A DNA stretch of 64,000 bases from NCBI RefSeq assembly GCF_003594875.1, contig NZ_QZEY01000014.1, positions 62,001-126,000 on the forward strand. The letters run 5' to 3'. The stretch is from Bailinhaonella thermotolerans (lineage in GTDB: Bacteria > Actinomycetota > Actinomycetes > Streptosporangiales > Streptosporangiaceae). A model generated the notes under the pieces. The model ran no database searches and had not been told where the DNA came from. It was given only the letters and a program-made list of their open reading frames with translations. Below, piece after piece: positions 47,725-56,238 of this stretch. The position numbers and the translations under genes are program-made. Position 1 is the stretch's first letter; each line of letters opens with the position of its first letter.

Positions 47725-48336
47725 ATGGGTTTCCGTGGGTATGCCCGCCAGGTCCGCGATCCGGCCCGCCCGCACCGCCGGCGTGTCCGCGCGCTCCGCC
47801 AGTGTGTGGGGCTCTATCGCCCGATCGGCTTCCACGGGACGCTGAGCTTCCTCAGGTCCCGGTGCGGCCCGTTAGAGACCGACGAGGCGGCCCTGTTGCG
47901 CGCCATAGCCGTACTGGAGGAGAGCCGCGACCTGTGGCTGGCCGACCTGCGGGCGTACGCGGGGGAACGCGCCGGGGCCAAGCGCCGCGGCCGCAGGTCC
48001 CCCGCGAGCCCCGCCCCCGGCGCCTCCGCCCACTGGTACGGCTTGCGCCAGGAGGCCGCGCCGCACGGCGTCCTCTTCTGGCACCGCCGCCTCTGGCAGC
48101 GCCGGCGCCGCCGTCCCACCTTCATCGCCGCCCCCGCCGAAGCCGTGAACGTCCTGAGGGCGTGCGCCGAAGCGGTCCTGTCCACCGGCGGCCACCTCCC
48201 ACCGGACCTGCGGGGCTCCCTGGCCGCGTCCATCGTGCTTCTGAGGGCGGATCCCGAGGAGCGCGGGCGAGCGGACTTCGGCGCGGGCGAGCTCCTGGCC
48301 CTGGCGCGTGAGATAGAAGCCGCCTCCAGCCCCTAG
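47725..48336 (+). CDS. Hypothetical protein
   Basis: 203 aa, basic (RRRRRRPTF run), mostly helical, no transmembrane segment and no known motif. The middle part (ALLRAIAVLEESRDLWLADLRAYAGERAGAKRR) and end (AAPAEAVNVLRACAEAVLSTGGHLPP) suggest a soluble, possibly nucleic-acid-contacting protein; this is inference. The ATG at 47725 has no clear Shine-Dalgarno. Its stop codon overlaps that of the convergent dehydrogenase within the palindrome CCCTAGGG. Confidence 0.65.
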   Translation: MGFRGYARQVRDPARPHRRRVRALRQCVGLYRPIGFHGTLSFLRSRCGPLETDEAALLRAIAVLEESRDLWLADLRAYAGERAGAKRRGRRSPASPAPGASAHWYGLRQEAAPHGVLFWHRRLWQRRRRRPTFIAAPAEAVNVLRACAEAVLSTGGHLPPDLRGSLAASIVLLRADPEERGRADFGAGELLALAREIEAASSP

Positions 48337-49475
48337 GGGTGGAGGACGATCTTCTGGTAGCCGGGGGCTTTGTCGCGGAAGTGCTCGTAGGCTTCGGGGG
48401 CCTCGGAGAGGGGCATCTCGGTGGTCACCAGGTCGGCGGCCCTGAGCGGGTCGTTGTCTCGCAGGACGTCGATGAGGCGGTCGGTCCAGGCACGGACGTT
48501 GGCCTGGCCCCAGCGGAGGGTGATCTGCTTGTCGAAGAGGTCGCCCACCGGGAAGTTGGGCATCCAGGCGGCGTAGACGCCGACGACGGAGACGGTGCCG
48601 CCGCGCCGCACCGAGCCGAGGGCCTGGTGGAGTGCGGCCATGCGGTCCGGCTGGATCTTGAGGGTCTGGAAGAGGCGGTCGGCGAAGGAGCCGTCGGCGT
48701 CCATGCCCACCGCGTCGATGGCCGAGTCGGCGCCGCGGCCGGCGGTGATCTCACGGACGGCCTGGACGACGTCGCCGGCCTTGGAGTAGTCGATCGTCTC
48801 CGCGCCGTGGACCGCGGCGGTGGCGAGCCGGTCGGGCACGCGGTCGATCCCGATCACGCGGCCCGCGCCCAGGTGCAGGGCGATGCGGCAGCACATCTGG
48901 CCGACGGGCCCGAGGCCGTACACCACGACGCTGCCGCCCTTGGGGACGGCGGCGTACTCGACGGCCTGCCACGCCGTCGGCAGGACGTCGGAGAGCAGCA
49001 GCGAGGCGTTCGCGGGGATCGCCGGATCCACCTTGATCGGGCCGAAGTGGGCCTGGGGGACGCGGAGGTACTCCGCCTGGCCGCCCGCGACGCCGCCGTA
49101 CAGGTGGGTGTAGCCGAACAGGGAGCCGCCCTTGCGCCCGCCGAGGTTCTGGGTGGTCTCGCACTGCGAGTAGAGCTGCATGTCGCACATGTAGCAGTGG
49201 CCGCACGAGATGTTGAACGGGACGACGACCGTGTCCCCGGGGCGGATGTGCCGGACCTCCTTGCCGACCTCCTCGACCACGCCCATCGCCTCGTGGCCGA
49301 GCACGTCGCCGGGTTTCATCGCCATGGTCGCGCCGTGGTCGTACAGGTGCAGGTCGGAGCCGCAGATGCCGGTGCCGGTGACCCGGATGACGGCGTCGGT
49401 GGGGAATTCGACGCGCGGGTCGGGGACCTCGGACACGACGACTTTGCGTGGGCCCTGCCACACGACTGCCTTCAT
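48333..49475 (-). CDS. Zinc-dependent alcohol dehydrogenase (formaldehyde dehydrogenase-like MDR)
   Basis: Medium-chain dehydrogenase, 380 aa. It has TGICGSDLHLYDHG (catalytic zinc Cys) near 38, GHEAMGVVEEVG (second zinc ligand) near 62, a structural zinc site ISCGHCYMCDMQLYSQCE with four Cys, and the Rossmann motif VVYGLGPVGQMC near 195. Similar enzymes are annotated as glutathione-independent formaldehyde or threonine-type dehydrogenases. The ATG at 49475 is chosen because GGAGG lies five bases upstream. Physiological substrate unknown. Confidence 0.92.
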   Translation of the reverse strand: MKAVVWQGPRKVVVSEVPDPRVEFPTDAVIRVTGTGICGSDLHLYDHGATMAMKPGDVLGHEAMGVVEEVGKEVRHIRPGDTVVVPFNISCGHCYMCDMQLYSQCETTQNLGGRKGGSLFGYTHLYGGVAGGQAEYLRVPQAHFGPIKVDPAIPANASLLLSDVLPTAWQAVEYAAVPKGGSVVVYGLGPVGQMCCRIALHLGAGRVIGIDRVPDRLATAAVHGAETIDYSKAGDVVQAVREITAGRGADSAIDAVGMDADGSFADRLFQTLKIQPDRMAALHQALGSVRRGGTVSVVGVYAAWMPNFPVGDLFDKQITLRWGQANVRAWTDRLIDVLRDNDPLRAADLVTTEMPLSEAPEAYEHFRDKAPGYQKIVLHP

Positions 49476-49563
49476 CACGTCCTCCCTGAGCCGGGTGCTC
49501 CGGCATCAGATGCCCGAAAACGGAGATCCCGACACTCGGGATCACGGTGCGATCGGCGCGTGA

Positions 49564-50556
49564 TCAGGGCAGCAGCCGGATGAGCTCGTACGCCAGGGCG
49601 CCCGCGGCCGCGGACATCGGGAGCGTCAGCACCCACGCCATGACGATGTGCCAGGCGGCGATCCAGCGCAGCGCGGCCGGGCGCTCGATCGCGCCCACGC
49701 CGGCGATCGCCGCGGTGATCGTGTGCGTGGTGGAGACGGGCGCGTGCCACAGGAACGACGTGACGTACAGCACCCCGGCCGTGGTGACCTCCGCCGCGAA
49801 CCCCATGGGCGGGTTGAGCGGCACGATCCCGCGCCCGAGCGTGCGCATGATGCGCCACCCGCCGGAGTACGTCCCCAGCGACAACGCCGCCGCGCTCGTG
49901 AACACGACCCAGACCGGGATGTCGAAGTCGTCCTGGTGCCCGGTCGTGACCAGGGCCAGCACGATGATGCCCATCGTCTTCTGCGCGTCCTGCAGGCCGT
50001 GCCCCATCGCGACGGCGGCGGCCGAGTAGCGCTGCGCGCGGCGGAAGCCGTGGTTCATGCGCCGCACATTGGACCGCCGGAAGATCCACAGGATGGCGAT
50101 CATCACGCCCGCCCCGAGCAGCCCGCCCGCGAGGGGCGACAGGACCATCGGGATCACGACCTTGACCACGACCCCGGACCAGAACACGTGGCTCCCGGCC
50201 GCCAGCGCCGCGCCGACCATGCCGCCGATGAGGGCGTGCGAGGACGACGACGGCAGCCCGAACCACCAGGTCACCAGGTTCCACACGATCGCGCCGAGCA
50301 GCGAGGCGAGGGCGACCTTGAGCCCATCCAGCCCGTCGGGGGCGCGGATGATCCCCGAGCCGATCGTCCGCGCCACGCCCTCGCCGAGGAACGAGCCGAC
50401 CAGGTTCATCACCGCGCCGATCAGCAGCGCCGCGCGCGGGGTGAGGGCGCGCGTGCCGACGGCGGTGGCGATCGCGTCGGCGGCGTCGTGGAACCCGTTG
50501 GTGAAGTTGAACGCGAGCGCGAGGGCGATGACCCCGACGAGCACGGCCGTCTCCAA
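49564..50556 (-). CDS. pit: Low-affinity inorganic phosphate transporter (PiT family)
   Basis: Metal-phosphate:proton symporter of 330 aa with about ten transmembrane segments. Diagnostic duplicated PiT motifs are FTNGFHDAADAIATAVGTRAL at the N-terminus and VSTTHTITAAIAGVG near the C-terminus, plus WNLVTWWFGLPSSSSHALIGG. The start is a TTG at 50556 in a weak Shine-Dalgarno context. The DUF47 accessory protein often found with Pit is not adjacent. One PHO-box-like GTTCACC lies upstream (50614-50620), not enough to claim PhoP control. Confidence 0.93.
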   Translation of the reverse strand: METAVLVGVIALALAFNFTNGFHDAADAIATAVGTRALTPRAALLIGAVMNLVGSFLGEGVARTIGSGIIRAPDGLDGLKVALASLLGAIVWNLVTWWFGLPSSSSHALIGGMVGAALAAGSHVFWSGVVVKVVIPMVLSPLAGGLLGAGVMIAILWIFRRSNVRRMNHGFRRAQRYSAAAVAMGHGLQDAQKTMGIIVLALVTTGHQDDFDIPVWVVFTSAAALSLGTYSGGWRIMRTLGRGIVPLNPPMGFAAEVTTAGVLYVTSFLWHAPVSTTHTITAAIAGVGAIERPAALRWIAAWHIVMAWVLTLPMSAAAGALAYELIRLLP

Positions 50557-50799
50557 CCCCCGACACCCCCCGAATGATCGCCGACGTGCGAGTGCCTACC
50601 CGCGATTTCCGGGGTTCACCAGGGCTTTCGCGGATTCGGCGGCTCGGCCCCCCGCTCGCCGTTCCTGCGAGGTGCCACGACATATGCCGTGAAGACGGAT
50701 TTGCCGGAGCGATTCGTTTACATGACGGCAACACCCCCGCCACGCTTTTCCCGCACAATGGAGCCTTCACGTCAAAAACGGTCAACGAAAGGGGTCAAG

Positions 50800-52365
50800 A
50801 TGCGCCGGATCGCTCCACTGGACGCGCTGTTCCTCAATGTGGAGACCGGGAGCGTCCACGCGCACGTCGCCGGGCTGGCCGTCCTCGACCCCCCTCCGCG
50901 CGGCCTGGCCGGCGCCGACCTGGTGGCCCTCGTACGGCGGCGCGCCCACCTCGCGCCGCTCATGCGCCGCAGGCTGGTGCGGGTGCCGTTCGACCTGGAC
51001 CGCCCGTACTGGATCGAGGACCCCGCCTTCCGCCCCGAACGGCACGTCCACGAGCTGGCCCTCACGCCCCCCGGCGGCGACCGGGAGCTGGCCGACCTGG
51101 TGGCCGCGCTGCACGAACGCCCCCTGGACCGGGACCGCCCGCTGTGGGAGCTGCACCTGATCCACGGGCTGCGCGGCGGCCGGGTCGCGCTCTACGCCAA
51201 GGTCCACCACGCCGCCGTGGACGGGGTCGGCGGCGCGGGCGTCCTGGCCGCCCTGCTCGACCTCGGCCCCGAGCCGCGCGAGGTCGAGCCGGAGCCGCCC
51301 CGGGCCCCCGAGCGGCCGCCGGGCCCGCTGACGATCGCCGTCAACGGGCTGGCCGGCGCCGTGGCCCAGCCGGTGCGCGCGCTCCGCGCCGCCGCGTCGG
51401 CGCTGCCGCACCTCGACGGCATCCCGATCGTGTCCCGGCTGCCCGGCGCCGGTCTCCTGGCCCGCGCCGTACGGCCGGCGCCCGGTTCGGCCCCGGCCCC
51501 GGAGCTGCCGCCCGCGCCGCGGACGCCGTTCAACGGGCCGGTGAGCGCGCGGCGGCGGTTCGCCTGGACCTCGCTCCCGCTGGCCGAGGTGAAGGCGGTG
51601 AAGGACCGGCTCGGGGGCAGCGTCAACGACGTGGTGATGGCGCTGTGCGCGACGGCGCTGCGCCGCTGGCTGGCGGACCTGGACGCGCTGCCGGACGGGC
51701 CGCTCGTCGCCGCCGTGCCCGTGTCGGTGCGCCGCCGCGACGCCGCGGACGACGGCCGGGCGAACCAGGTCTCGGCCCTCTTCGCCGCGCTCCCCACCCA
51801 GGTGGCCGACCCGCTGGCGCGGTACGAGCGGTGCCGCGACACGCTCGCGCGGGCCAAGCGCCGCTTCGCCGACGCCCCCGCGACGTGGCTGGAGGACCTG
51901 GTCGCCGCCGTCCCGCCCCCGCTGGCCGCCCCCGCCTCCCGCGCCGCGCTCGCCCTGAGCCGCCGCGTCGGCGCTCCGGTCAATCTGGTCATCTCCAACG
52001 TTCCGGGGCCCGCGTTCCCCCTCTACGTCGCGGGCGCCCGCGTGCGCGCCTTCTACCCCGTCTCCGTGGTCAGCGACGCGACCGGCGGCGTCAACATCAC
52101 CGCCTTCTCCTACGACGGCCGCCTCTGCCTGGGCGTCACGGCCTGCCCGGAGAACGTCTCCGACGTGTCCACCCTGGCCGCCCACCTGGCGGACGCCCTG
52201 GCCGAGCTGACCGCCCTCGCCACCCCGCCCATCCCACGCCGGCGCGCCCCCGAGCCCCCCGCGCCGCCCGCCGTACGGCCCGAGCCCGCGGTACGGCCCG
52301 AGCCCGCGGTACGCCTGGCGCGCGTTCGCGGGGCAGGCGGGCGGGCGAAGGCGCCTGTGGGCTGA
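50800..52365 (+). CDS. WS/DGAT-family wax ester synthase / diacylglycerol acyltransferase
   Basis: Bifunctional acyltransferase making triacylglycerol or wax esters from acyl-CoA. The 521-aa protein starts MRRIAPLDALFLNVET, has the active-site HHAAVDG (136-142; family HHxxxDG), and the C-terminal NLVISNVPGP and PVSVVSDATGGVNITAFSYDG of the WES_acyltransf / DUF1298 regions. The ATG at 50800 follows AAAGGGG by six bases. The tail is a Pro/Arg-rich extension containing VRPEP repeats encoded by GTACGGCCCGAGCCC units, so the GTACGG repeat family also occurs within a gene. Likely storage lipid synthesis. Confidence 0.93.
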   Translation: MRRIAPLDALFLNVETGSVHAHVAGLAVLDPPPRGLAGADLVALVRRRAHLAPLMRRRLVRVPFDLDRPYWIEDPAFRPERHVHELALTPPGGDRELADLVAALHERPLDRDRPLWELHLIHGLRGGRVALYAKVHHAAVDGVGGAGVLAALLDLGPEPREVEPEPPRAPERPPGPLTIAVNGLAGAVAQPVRALRAAASALPHLDGIPIVSRLPGAGLLARAVRPAPGSAPAPELPPAPRTPFNGPVSARRRFAWTSLPLAEVKAVKDRLGGSVNDVVMALCATALRRWLADLDALPDGPLVAAVPVSVRRRDAADDGRANQVSALFAALPTQVADPLARYERCRDTLARAKRRFADAPATWLEDLVAAVPPPLAAPASRAALALSRRVGAPVNLVISNVPGPAFPLYVAGARVRAFYPVSVVSDATGGVNITAFSYDGRLCLGVTACPENVSDVSTLAAHLADALAELTALATPPIPRRRAPEPPAPPAVRPEPAVRPEPAVRLARVRGAGGRAKAPVG

Positions 52366-52384
52366 CGTGCCGGAGGCGTCGCCT

Positions 52385-52464
52385 CGATCTCGCGATCCCG
52401 CCCCCGCTCCGGTACTTCCCGAGACCTCGGGCGGTGTCGGCGGTGGCGCGCGATCGCGAGATCG
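52385..52464. terminator. Long-loop dyad between convergent genes
   Basis: CGATCTCGCGATC (52385-52397) and its exact reverse complement (52452-52464) flank a 54-base loop between the ends of the WS/DGAT and LysE genes. It may act as a bidirectional terminator or be another kind of structured element; the long loop makes termination less certain. Confidence 0.4.
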
Positions 52465-52524
52465 GCGCGGGGGGATGCGGGGGCGCGGGGGATGCGGGGG
52501 CGCGGCGGCGCTCTGCGCGGCGGG

Positions 52525-53172
52525 TCAGGAGGGGGTGGGGAGGGCGGCCCGGGAGCGGTCGGTGGCCAGGTGGACGGCCAGGGCGCCCAGGACCGTGCCC
52601 ATCACGTAACGCTGGGCGCGGAGCCAGAGGGGACGGCGGGCGAGGAACGCGCTGAGGGAGCCCGCGGCGAGGATGGCGGCGGTGTTGACGACCATGCTGC
52701 AGGAGATCTGGGCCGCGCCGAGGGCGAGGCTCTGCCCGAGGACGTCACCTGCCGGGTCGATGAACTGGGGGAGGAGGGACACGTAGAGGATCGCGACCTT
52801 GGGGTTGAGAAGGTTCGTGACCAGGCCCATCGTGAACAGGCGCGGCGAGGAGACCGGCGGGAGCGGCTTCGGGTCGAAGATCGACACGCCGCCGGGGCGG
52901 AGCGTCCGCCACGCCATCCACAGGAGGTAGGCGGCGCCGGCCAGCTTGATGGCGGTGTACGCCGCGGGGACCAGCGCGAAGATCGCGGTCAGGCCCAGGC
53001 AGGTCGCCGCGAGGTAGACGACGAAGCCCACCGCCGTGCCGCCGAGGGAGACCAGCCCGGCCCGGGGCCCCTGGGCGATCGAACGCGAGATCAGGTAGAT
53101 CATGTTCGGGCCCGGCGTGAGCGCCATCCCGAGCGAGACCGCCGTGATGCCGAGCAGAGCGCTGCCGTCCAC
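52525..53172 (-). CDS. LysE/RhtB-family amino-acid exporter
   Basis: Second LysE-type exporter in the window, 215 aa. The GTG at 53172 (GGGGG upstream) gives the N-terminus LLGITAVSLGMALTPGPNMIYLISRSI, with LAGAAYLLWMAWRTL and the signature LVTNLLNPKVAILYVSLLPQF. Six hydrophobic segments. A longer reading of the frame to 53400 passes through the GTACGGCGTCGC repeat array and is not coding. It is only modestly similar to the copy at 40858, so it is not a recent duplication. Confidence 0.9.
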   Translation of the reverse strand: MDGSALLGITAVSLGMALTPGPNMIYLISRSIAQGPRAGLVSLGGTAVGFVVYLAATCLGLTAIFALVPAAYTAIKLAGAAYLLWMAWRTLRPGGVSIFDPKPLPPVSSPRLFTMGLVTNLLNPKVAILYVSLLPQFIDPAGDVLGQSLALGAAQISCSMVVNTAAILAAGSLSAFLARRPLWLRAQRYVMGTVLGALAVHLATDRSRAALPTPS

Positions 53173-53239
53173 CTTTGCCCCCGTTTCTCCAAAAAGCGGA
53201 GGTCCATGGTGGCACAACGCCGATTCCGGCCCGCACCCG

Positions 53240-53425
53240 CCCGCCGCACGGCGTCGCCGCCCGAGCCGTACGGCGTCGCACGCCCAAGCCGTACGGCGTC
53301 GCATGCCCGAGTCATACGGCGTCGCACGCCCCAGCCGTACGGCGTCGCTTGCCCAGCCATGGGGCTGGGGCGCGCACGCCCGAGCCGTACGGCGTCGCAT
53401 GCGCGAGCCGTACGGCGTCGTGCGG
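53240..53425. repeat. Seven-copy ~23-bp GCCGTACGGCGTCGC tandem array
   Basis: Cores at about 53246 (GCACGG variant), 53268, 53291, 53314 (ATACGG variant), 53337, 53387 and 53410. Most are 22-23 bases apart; one 50-base step contains a GCCCAGCC-ATGG-GGCTGGGG hairpin. The unit is roughly AGCCGTACGGCGTCGCACGCCC. It fills the spacer between the LysE and STAS genes. No cas genes and no unique spacers, so not CRISPR. Confidence 0.88.
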
Positions 53426-53446
53426 GCGCGGCGGGGCGCGGGGACG

Positions 53447-53776
53447 TCAGTCGCCCGCGTCGGCGTCGCCGGAGACCTCGATCACGCGGTCGAGGCGGGT
53501 GGTCCGGAAGACCTTCAGCACGTGATGGTTGGCGTTGATCACGGCGAGGGTGCCGTCGTGGACCTGGAGCCGGCGCAGCGTGCCGATGAGCACGCCGAGC
53601 CCCGCGGAGTCGAGGAAGGCGACCTCGGCCATGTCGAGCACGAGGTGCGCGCCGCCCGACATGATGAGATCGGTGAGGTACTCCCGCAGGCGGGGGGCGG
53701 TGAACACGTCTATCTCACCGGCTATCCCCACCACCGTGTGATCGTCTTCGACACGATGATCGAGCCGTAGCCGCAT
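53447..53776 (-). CDS. STAS-domain anti-sigma factor antagonist
   Basis: 109-aa protein of the SpoIIAA/RsbV/BldG type: GIAGEIDVFTAPRLREYL, LVLDMAEVAFLDSAGLGVLIG (phosphorylatable Ser57 in DSAGL) and the C-terminal VLKVFRTTRLDRVIEV. In its unphosphorylated state such a protein binds an anti-sigma kinase and frees a stress or developmental sigma factor. No kinase gene is adjacent, so its partner is encoded elsewhere. The ATG at 53776 follows GGGAGG. It diverges from the ABC genes. Confidence 0.92.
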   Translation of the reverse strand: MRLRLDHRVEDDHTVVGIAGEIDVFTAPRLREYLTDLIMSGGAHLVLDMAEVAFLDSAGLGVLIGTLRRLQVHDGTLAVINANHHVLKVFRTTRLDRVIEVSGDADAGD

Positions 53777-53965
53777 GGGTGAGGCCTCCCATTATCCCGA
53801 TCGCCCCGAAGTTTCCGGGACCTCGGGGGATTGCCCGGTCCCGTGCCCGATTCCCCAGGGGCCAAACGTGTGGGGGGAGGCCCGAAACCCTGTCTTCATC
53901 GCCAACATACGGGACGCGGCCGATCTTCGGGCGCTCGCGCCGCAACCCGCCCTTTGTGACTGCAC

Positions 53966-53971
53966 TAAATT
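53966..53971 (+). promoter_or_regulatory. Leaderless -10 box of the ABC ATPase gene
   Basis: TAAATT matches TAnnnT and lies six bases before the ATG at 53978. The surrounding CACTAAATTGG is markedly AT-rich for this sequence. Confidence 0.5.
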
Positions 53972-53977
53972 GGCACG

Positions 53978-54706
53978 ATGCGCCTGACGAACGTGTCATT
54001 TCGGTACGCCCGGGGCGGCGACTGGGTGCTCGACGGGGTCGACCTGACCCTGGAGCCGGGGACCGTGGCCGAGGTCACCGGAGTGAACGGAACGGGCAAG
54101 TCCACCCTTCTCCGGCTCGTCGCGGGGCTGTTGCGGCCGGTCAGGGGCGAGGTGTCGGGGCGTCCCGCCCGCGTGGGGTACGCCCCGGAGCGGTTCCCGG
54201 CCGAGCAGCCGTTCACGGTGCGCGGGTACCTGGAGCACCAGTGCCGCGCCCGCCGGGTCCCGGCCGCCGAGATCGGGGAGTGGGCCGAGCGGCTGGATTA
54301 CGCGCACCTGCTGGAGACCCGGCTGCCCGCCCTGTCGAAGGGCTCGGCGCACAAGGTCGGCCTGACGCAGGCCCTCCTCGGCCGCCCGGAACTGCTGCTC
54401 CTGGACGAGCCGGTCGCCGGGCTGGACCCCGAGGCGCGCGACCGCGTCCCGGCGATCGCCGCCGAACTCGCCGCGGCGGGGACCCGGGTGGCCGTGATCG
54501 ACCACCAGGGTGAGTTCCGCGCGCTGCCCGGGGTGGTGCGCTGGCGGGTCGCCGGGGGGAAGGTGGCCGCGCTGCCGCCGGAGGAGCCGGCGGACCCCCG
54601 CCACGCGGTGCTGGAGGTGAAGGTGTCGGCGGACCGCGCCGACGCCCTCGCCGCGACCCTGGCCGCCGACGGCCACGAGATCCTCACCCGGAGAACCCTC
54701 GCATGA
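53978..54706 (+). CDS. ABC transporter ATP-binding protein
   Basis: 242-aa ATPase with Walker A TGVNGTGKST (near 34-43), a weakened signature LSKGSAHKVGLTQAL (LSKGS for LSGGQ), Walker B LLLLDEPVAGLD and an H-loop IDHQ with His. The C-terminal 40 residues form an extension (VLEVKVSADRADALAATLAADGHEILTRR) like those of exporter-type ATPases. It overlaps the membrane protein downstream by four bases (ATGA). Very likely an export system; substrate unknown. Confidence 0.9.
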   Translation: MRLTNVSFRYARGGDWVLDGVDLTLEPGTVAEVTGVNGTGKSTLLRLVAGLLRPVRGEVSGRPARVGYAPERFPAEQPFTVRGYLEHQCRARRVPAAEIGEWAERLDYAHLLETRLPALSKGSAHKVGLTQALLGRPELLLLDEPVAGLDPEARDRVPAIAAELAAAGTRVAVIDHQGEFRALPGVVRWRVAGGKVAALPPEEPADPRHAVLEVKVSADRADALAATLAADGHEILTRRTLA

Positions 54707-55413
54707 TCGCTCTCACCCGATTCCACCTGTCCGGGTTCGTCCGGTCCACCCGGGTCGTCCTCGCGCTGCTCGCGCTGGTGCTCGTGCTCGGCCTGCTGTA
54801 CTCCGGGGGCACGCCGGACGGGAACCCGCGGCTGACCCCGGACGGGGTGCAGGCGGCGATCCTCGGCGCGTACGGCACCGCGGCGGCGTTCCTCGTCCCG
54901 GTGTGCGCCTGGTCGGCCAAACTGCTCCTGGACAACGAGCCGGACGGGCAGCGGGAACTGTCGGCGATGGCCGCGGGCGGGGTGGTGCGGTCGGCCGTGG
55001 CGGGCCTGCTGGCCGCCTACGCGTTCAACGCGGCCCTGGCCCTGGTCGCGCTGGTGGCGCCGCTGGGGATCGGGTTCACGCACACGCCCGGCGGGGCCGC
55101 GTTCTGGCTGGCGCTGGTCTTCCATCTGCTCGCGGCGCTCACGGGCACGGTGGCCGGCGCGCTCGCCGGCCGTGTCATCTTCCCGGCGCCGGCGGCGGGC
55201 ACGCTGGTGCTCATCGTGATCGTGCTGGGGCTGGTCGTGCTGGAACTGACCCCGCTGGGGGCGGTGGCGCCGCCGCTGCTGTCGTTGACTCGGGAGGCCG
55301 CGGAGGGGCCGGCGGCGCTGGCGGGGGAACTGCCGGCGCTGGGGATGCGGTTCTTGGGGTGGGGGTTGCTGGGGGCGGGGCTTTATTTGGGGCTTCGGCG
55401 TAATCGGGTCTGA
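54703..55413 (+). CDS. ABC transporter membrane subunit
   Basis: 236-aa integral membrane protein with six predicted helices (VVLALLALVLVLGLLYSG; AFLVPVCAWSAKLLLDN; VAGLLAAYAFNAALALVALVAPLGIG; and three more), of the ABC-2-like permease type, coupled to the ATPase upstream. The ATG overlaps the ATPase stop. From about 55300 the coding strand becomes unusually G- and T-rich, grading into the repeat region behind the gene, so the C-terminus may have diverged. Confidence 0.82.
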   Translation: MIALTRFHLSGFVRSTRVVLALLALVLVLGLLYSGGTPDGNPRLTPDGVQAAILGAYGTAAAFLVPVCAWSAKLLLDNEPDGQRELSAMAAGGVVRSAVAGLLAAYAFNAALALVALVAPLGIGFTHTPGGAAFWLALVFHLLAALTGTVAGALAGRVIFPAPAAGTLVLIVIVLGLVVLELTPLGAVAPPLLSLTREAAEGPAALAGELPALGMRFLGWGLLGAGLYLGLRRNRV

Positions 55414-55439
55414 GGTTCTTGATGGTCGCGCTTGATTTC

Positions 55440-55930
55440 GTGACGGGGCTTTTTTGGACTCTCGCTTTGTTGTGCGGCTTGGGCTTGGGCTTGTTGCAGG
55501 GGTGGCGCCTGTCGTGTGGCCGGCGCTTGTTGTGAGGGCTGGGATTGCCGCCTGCGCCCTGCGGCCTGTGGCTTGCGCTTGCCGTAGGGCTGGGCTTGTC
55601 GTGCGGCTTCGATCGTTTGAGCGGCTGGGCTTATCGTAGGGCTTGCGCCTGCTGCGCGACTTGGGCTTGTCGTACGGCTTGCGCTTGCCTTGTGACTCCG
55701 CTTGTCTTGCGGCCCCGCTTGTCTTGGGGCTTGCCGTACGGCTTGCGCTTGTGCTTGTTGAGCGGCTTGGGTTTTGTCGTCCGCGGCTTGTGCTCGTCGT
55801 ACGGCTTGGGCTTGCCCCGCCGCTTGCGCCTGCTGCGCGGCTTGTGCTTGCCGTACGGCTTGGGCTTGCCTTGCGGCTCCGCTTGTCGTGCGGCTTGGGC
55901 TTGCTGTACGGCTTGAGCCGGGTCTGGTGA
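55440..55930. repeat. Degenerate GGCTTGNGCTTG repeat region
   Basis: About 490 bases composed almost wholly of variants of GGCTTGGGCTTG and TGCGCTTGCCGTACGGCTTG, with GTACGG cores at 55672, 55736, 55799, 55853 and 55906 (53-64 bases apart). The plus strand is strongly enriched in G and T. Short frames are open in all three plus readings, but none has a start with Shine-Dalgarno or normal composition, so I call it non-coding. It lies in an 825-base gap whose remainder (55931-56050 and 56140-56238) holds no gene. Confidence 0.8.
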
Positions 55931-56050
55931 CGGGATTTATCTCTGCGCTTACCTGATCGGCTTGCGCTGTGGTGGGCGGGACCTTGGTGGGCTTTTCGGG
56001 ATTGCGCGGGTGGTGTCGGCCTGAGTGCCGGGCTCTGTCTCGCTTACTCG

Positions 56051-56139
56051 CTCGTGATCATGCAATTCCGCACCTTGTTCTTCTGGTCCCCAACACCTCG
56101 GGTGGTTCCTCGAACGGCGCGGAATTGCATGATCACGAG
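56051..56139. repeat. Perfect 21-bp inverted repeat with 47-base loop
   Basis: Arms 56051-56071 (CTCGTGATCATGCAATTCCGC) and 56119-56139 are exact reverse complements. The loop is moderately GC-rich. The arms are much lower in GC than the surroundings, so the element looks imported: a small MITE/REP-like unit or the folded end of a decayed transposon. No flanking target duplication was seen. Confidence 0.8.
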
Positions 56140-56238
56140 GGAAGGGTGAGGTGGTTTCTTTCGGGCCGACGTTTTCCGGGCCAGGGTGCAGGTGGCTTGT
56201 AGGGGGACGGCTCCGGGTTGGGGTGGTTTGTTTTGGTG

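Noticed and set aside
50611-50625. PHO-box-like GTTCACC upstream of the Pit gene
   Set aside because: PhoP sites in Actinobacteria need at least two 11-base direct repeats; only one unit is present.
53240-53425. CRISPR array
   Set aside because: Repeat units are contiguous at 22-23 bases with no unique spacers, and no cas genes are present.
55545-55930. Cys/Ala/Leu-rich plus-strand ORFs within the G/T-rich region
   Set aside because: They read through degenerate repeats in several frames at once, lack Shine-Dalgarno sites and have abnormal composition.
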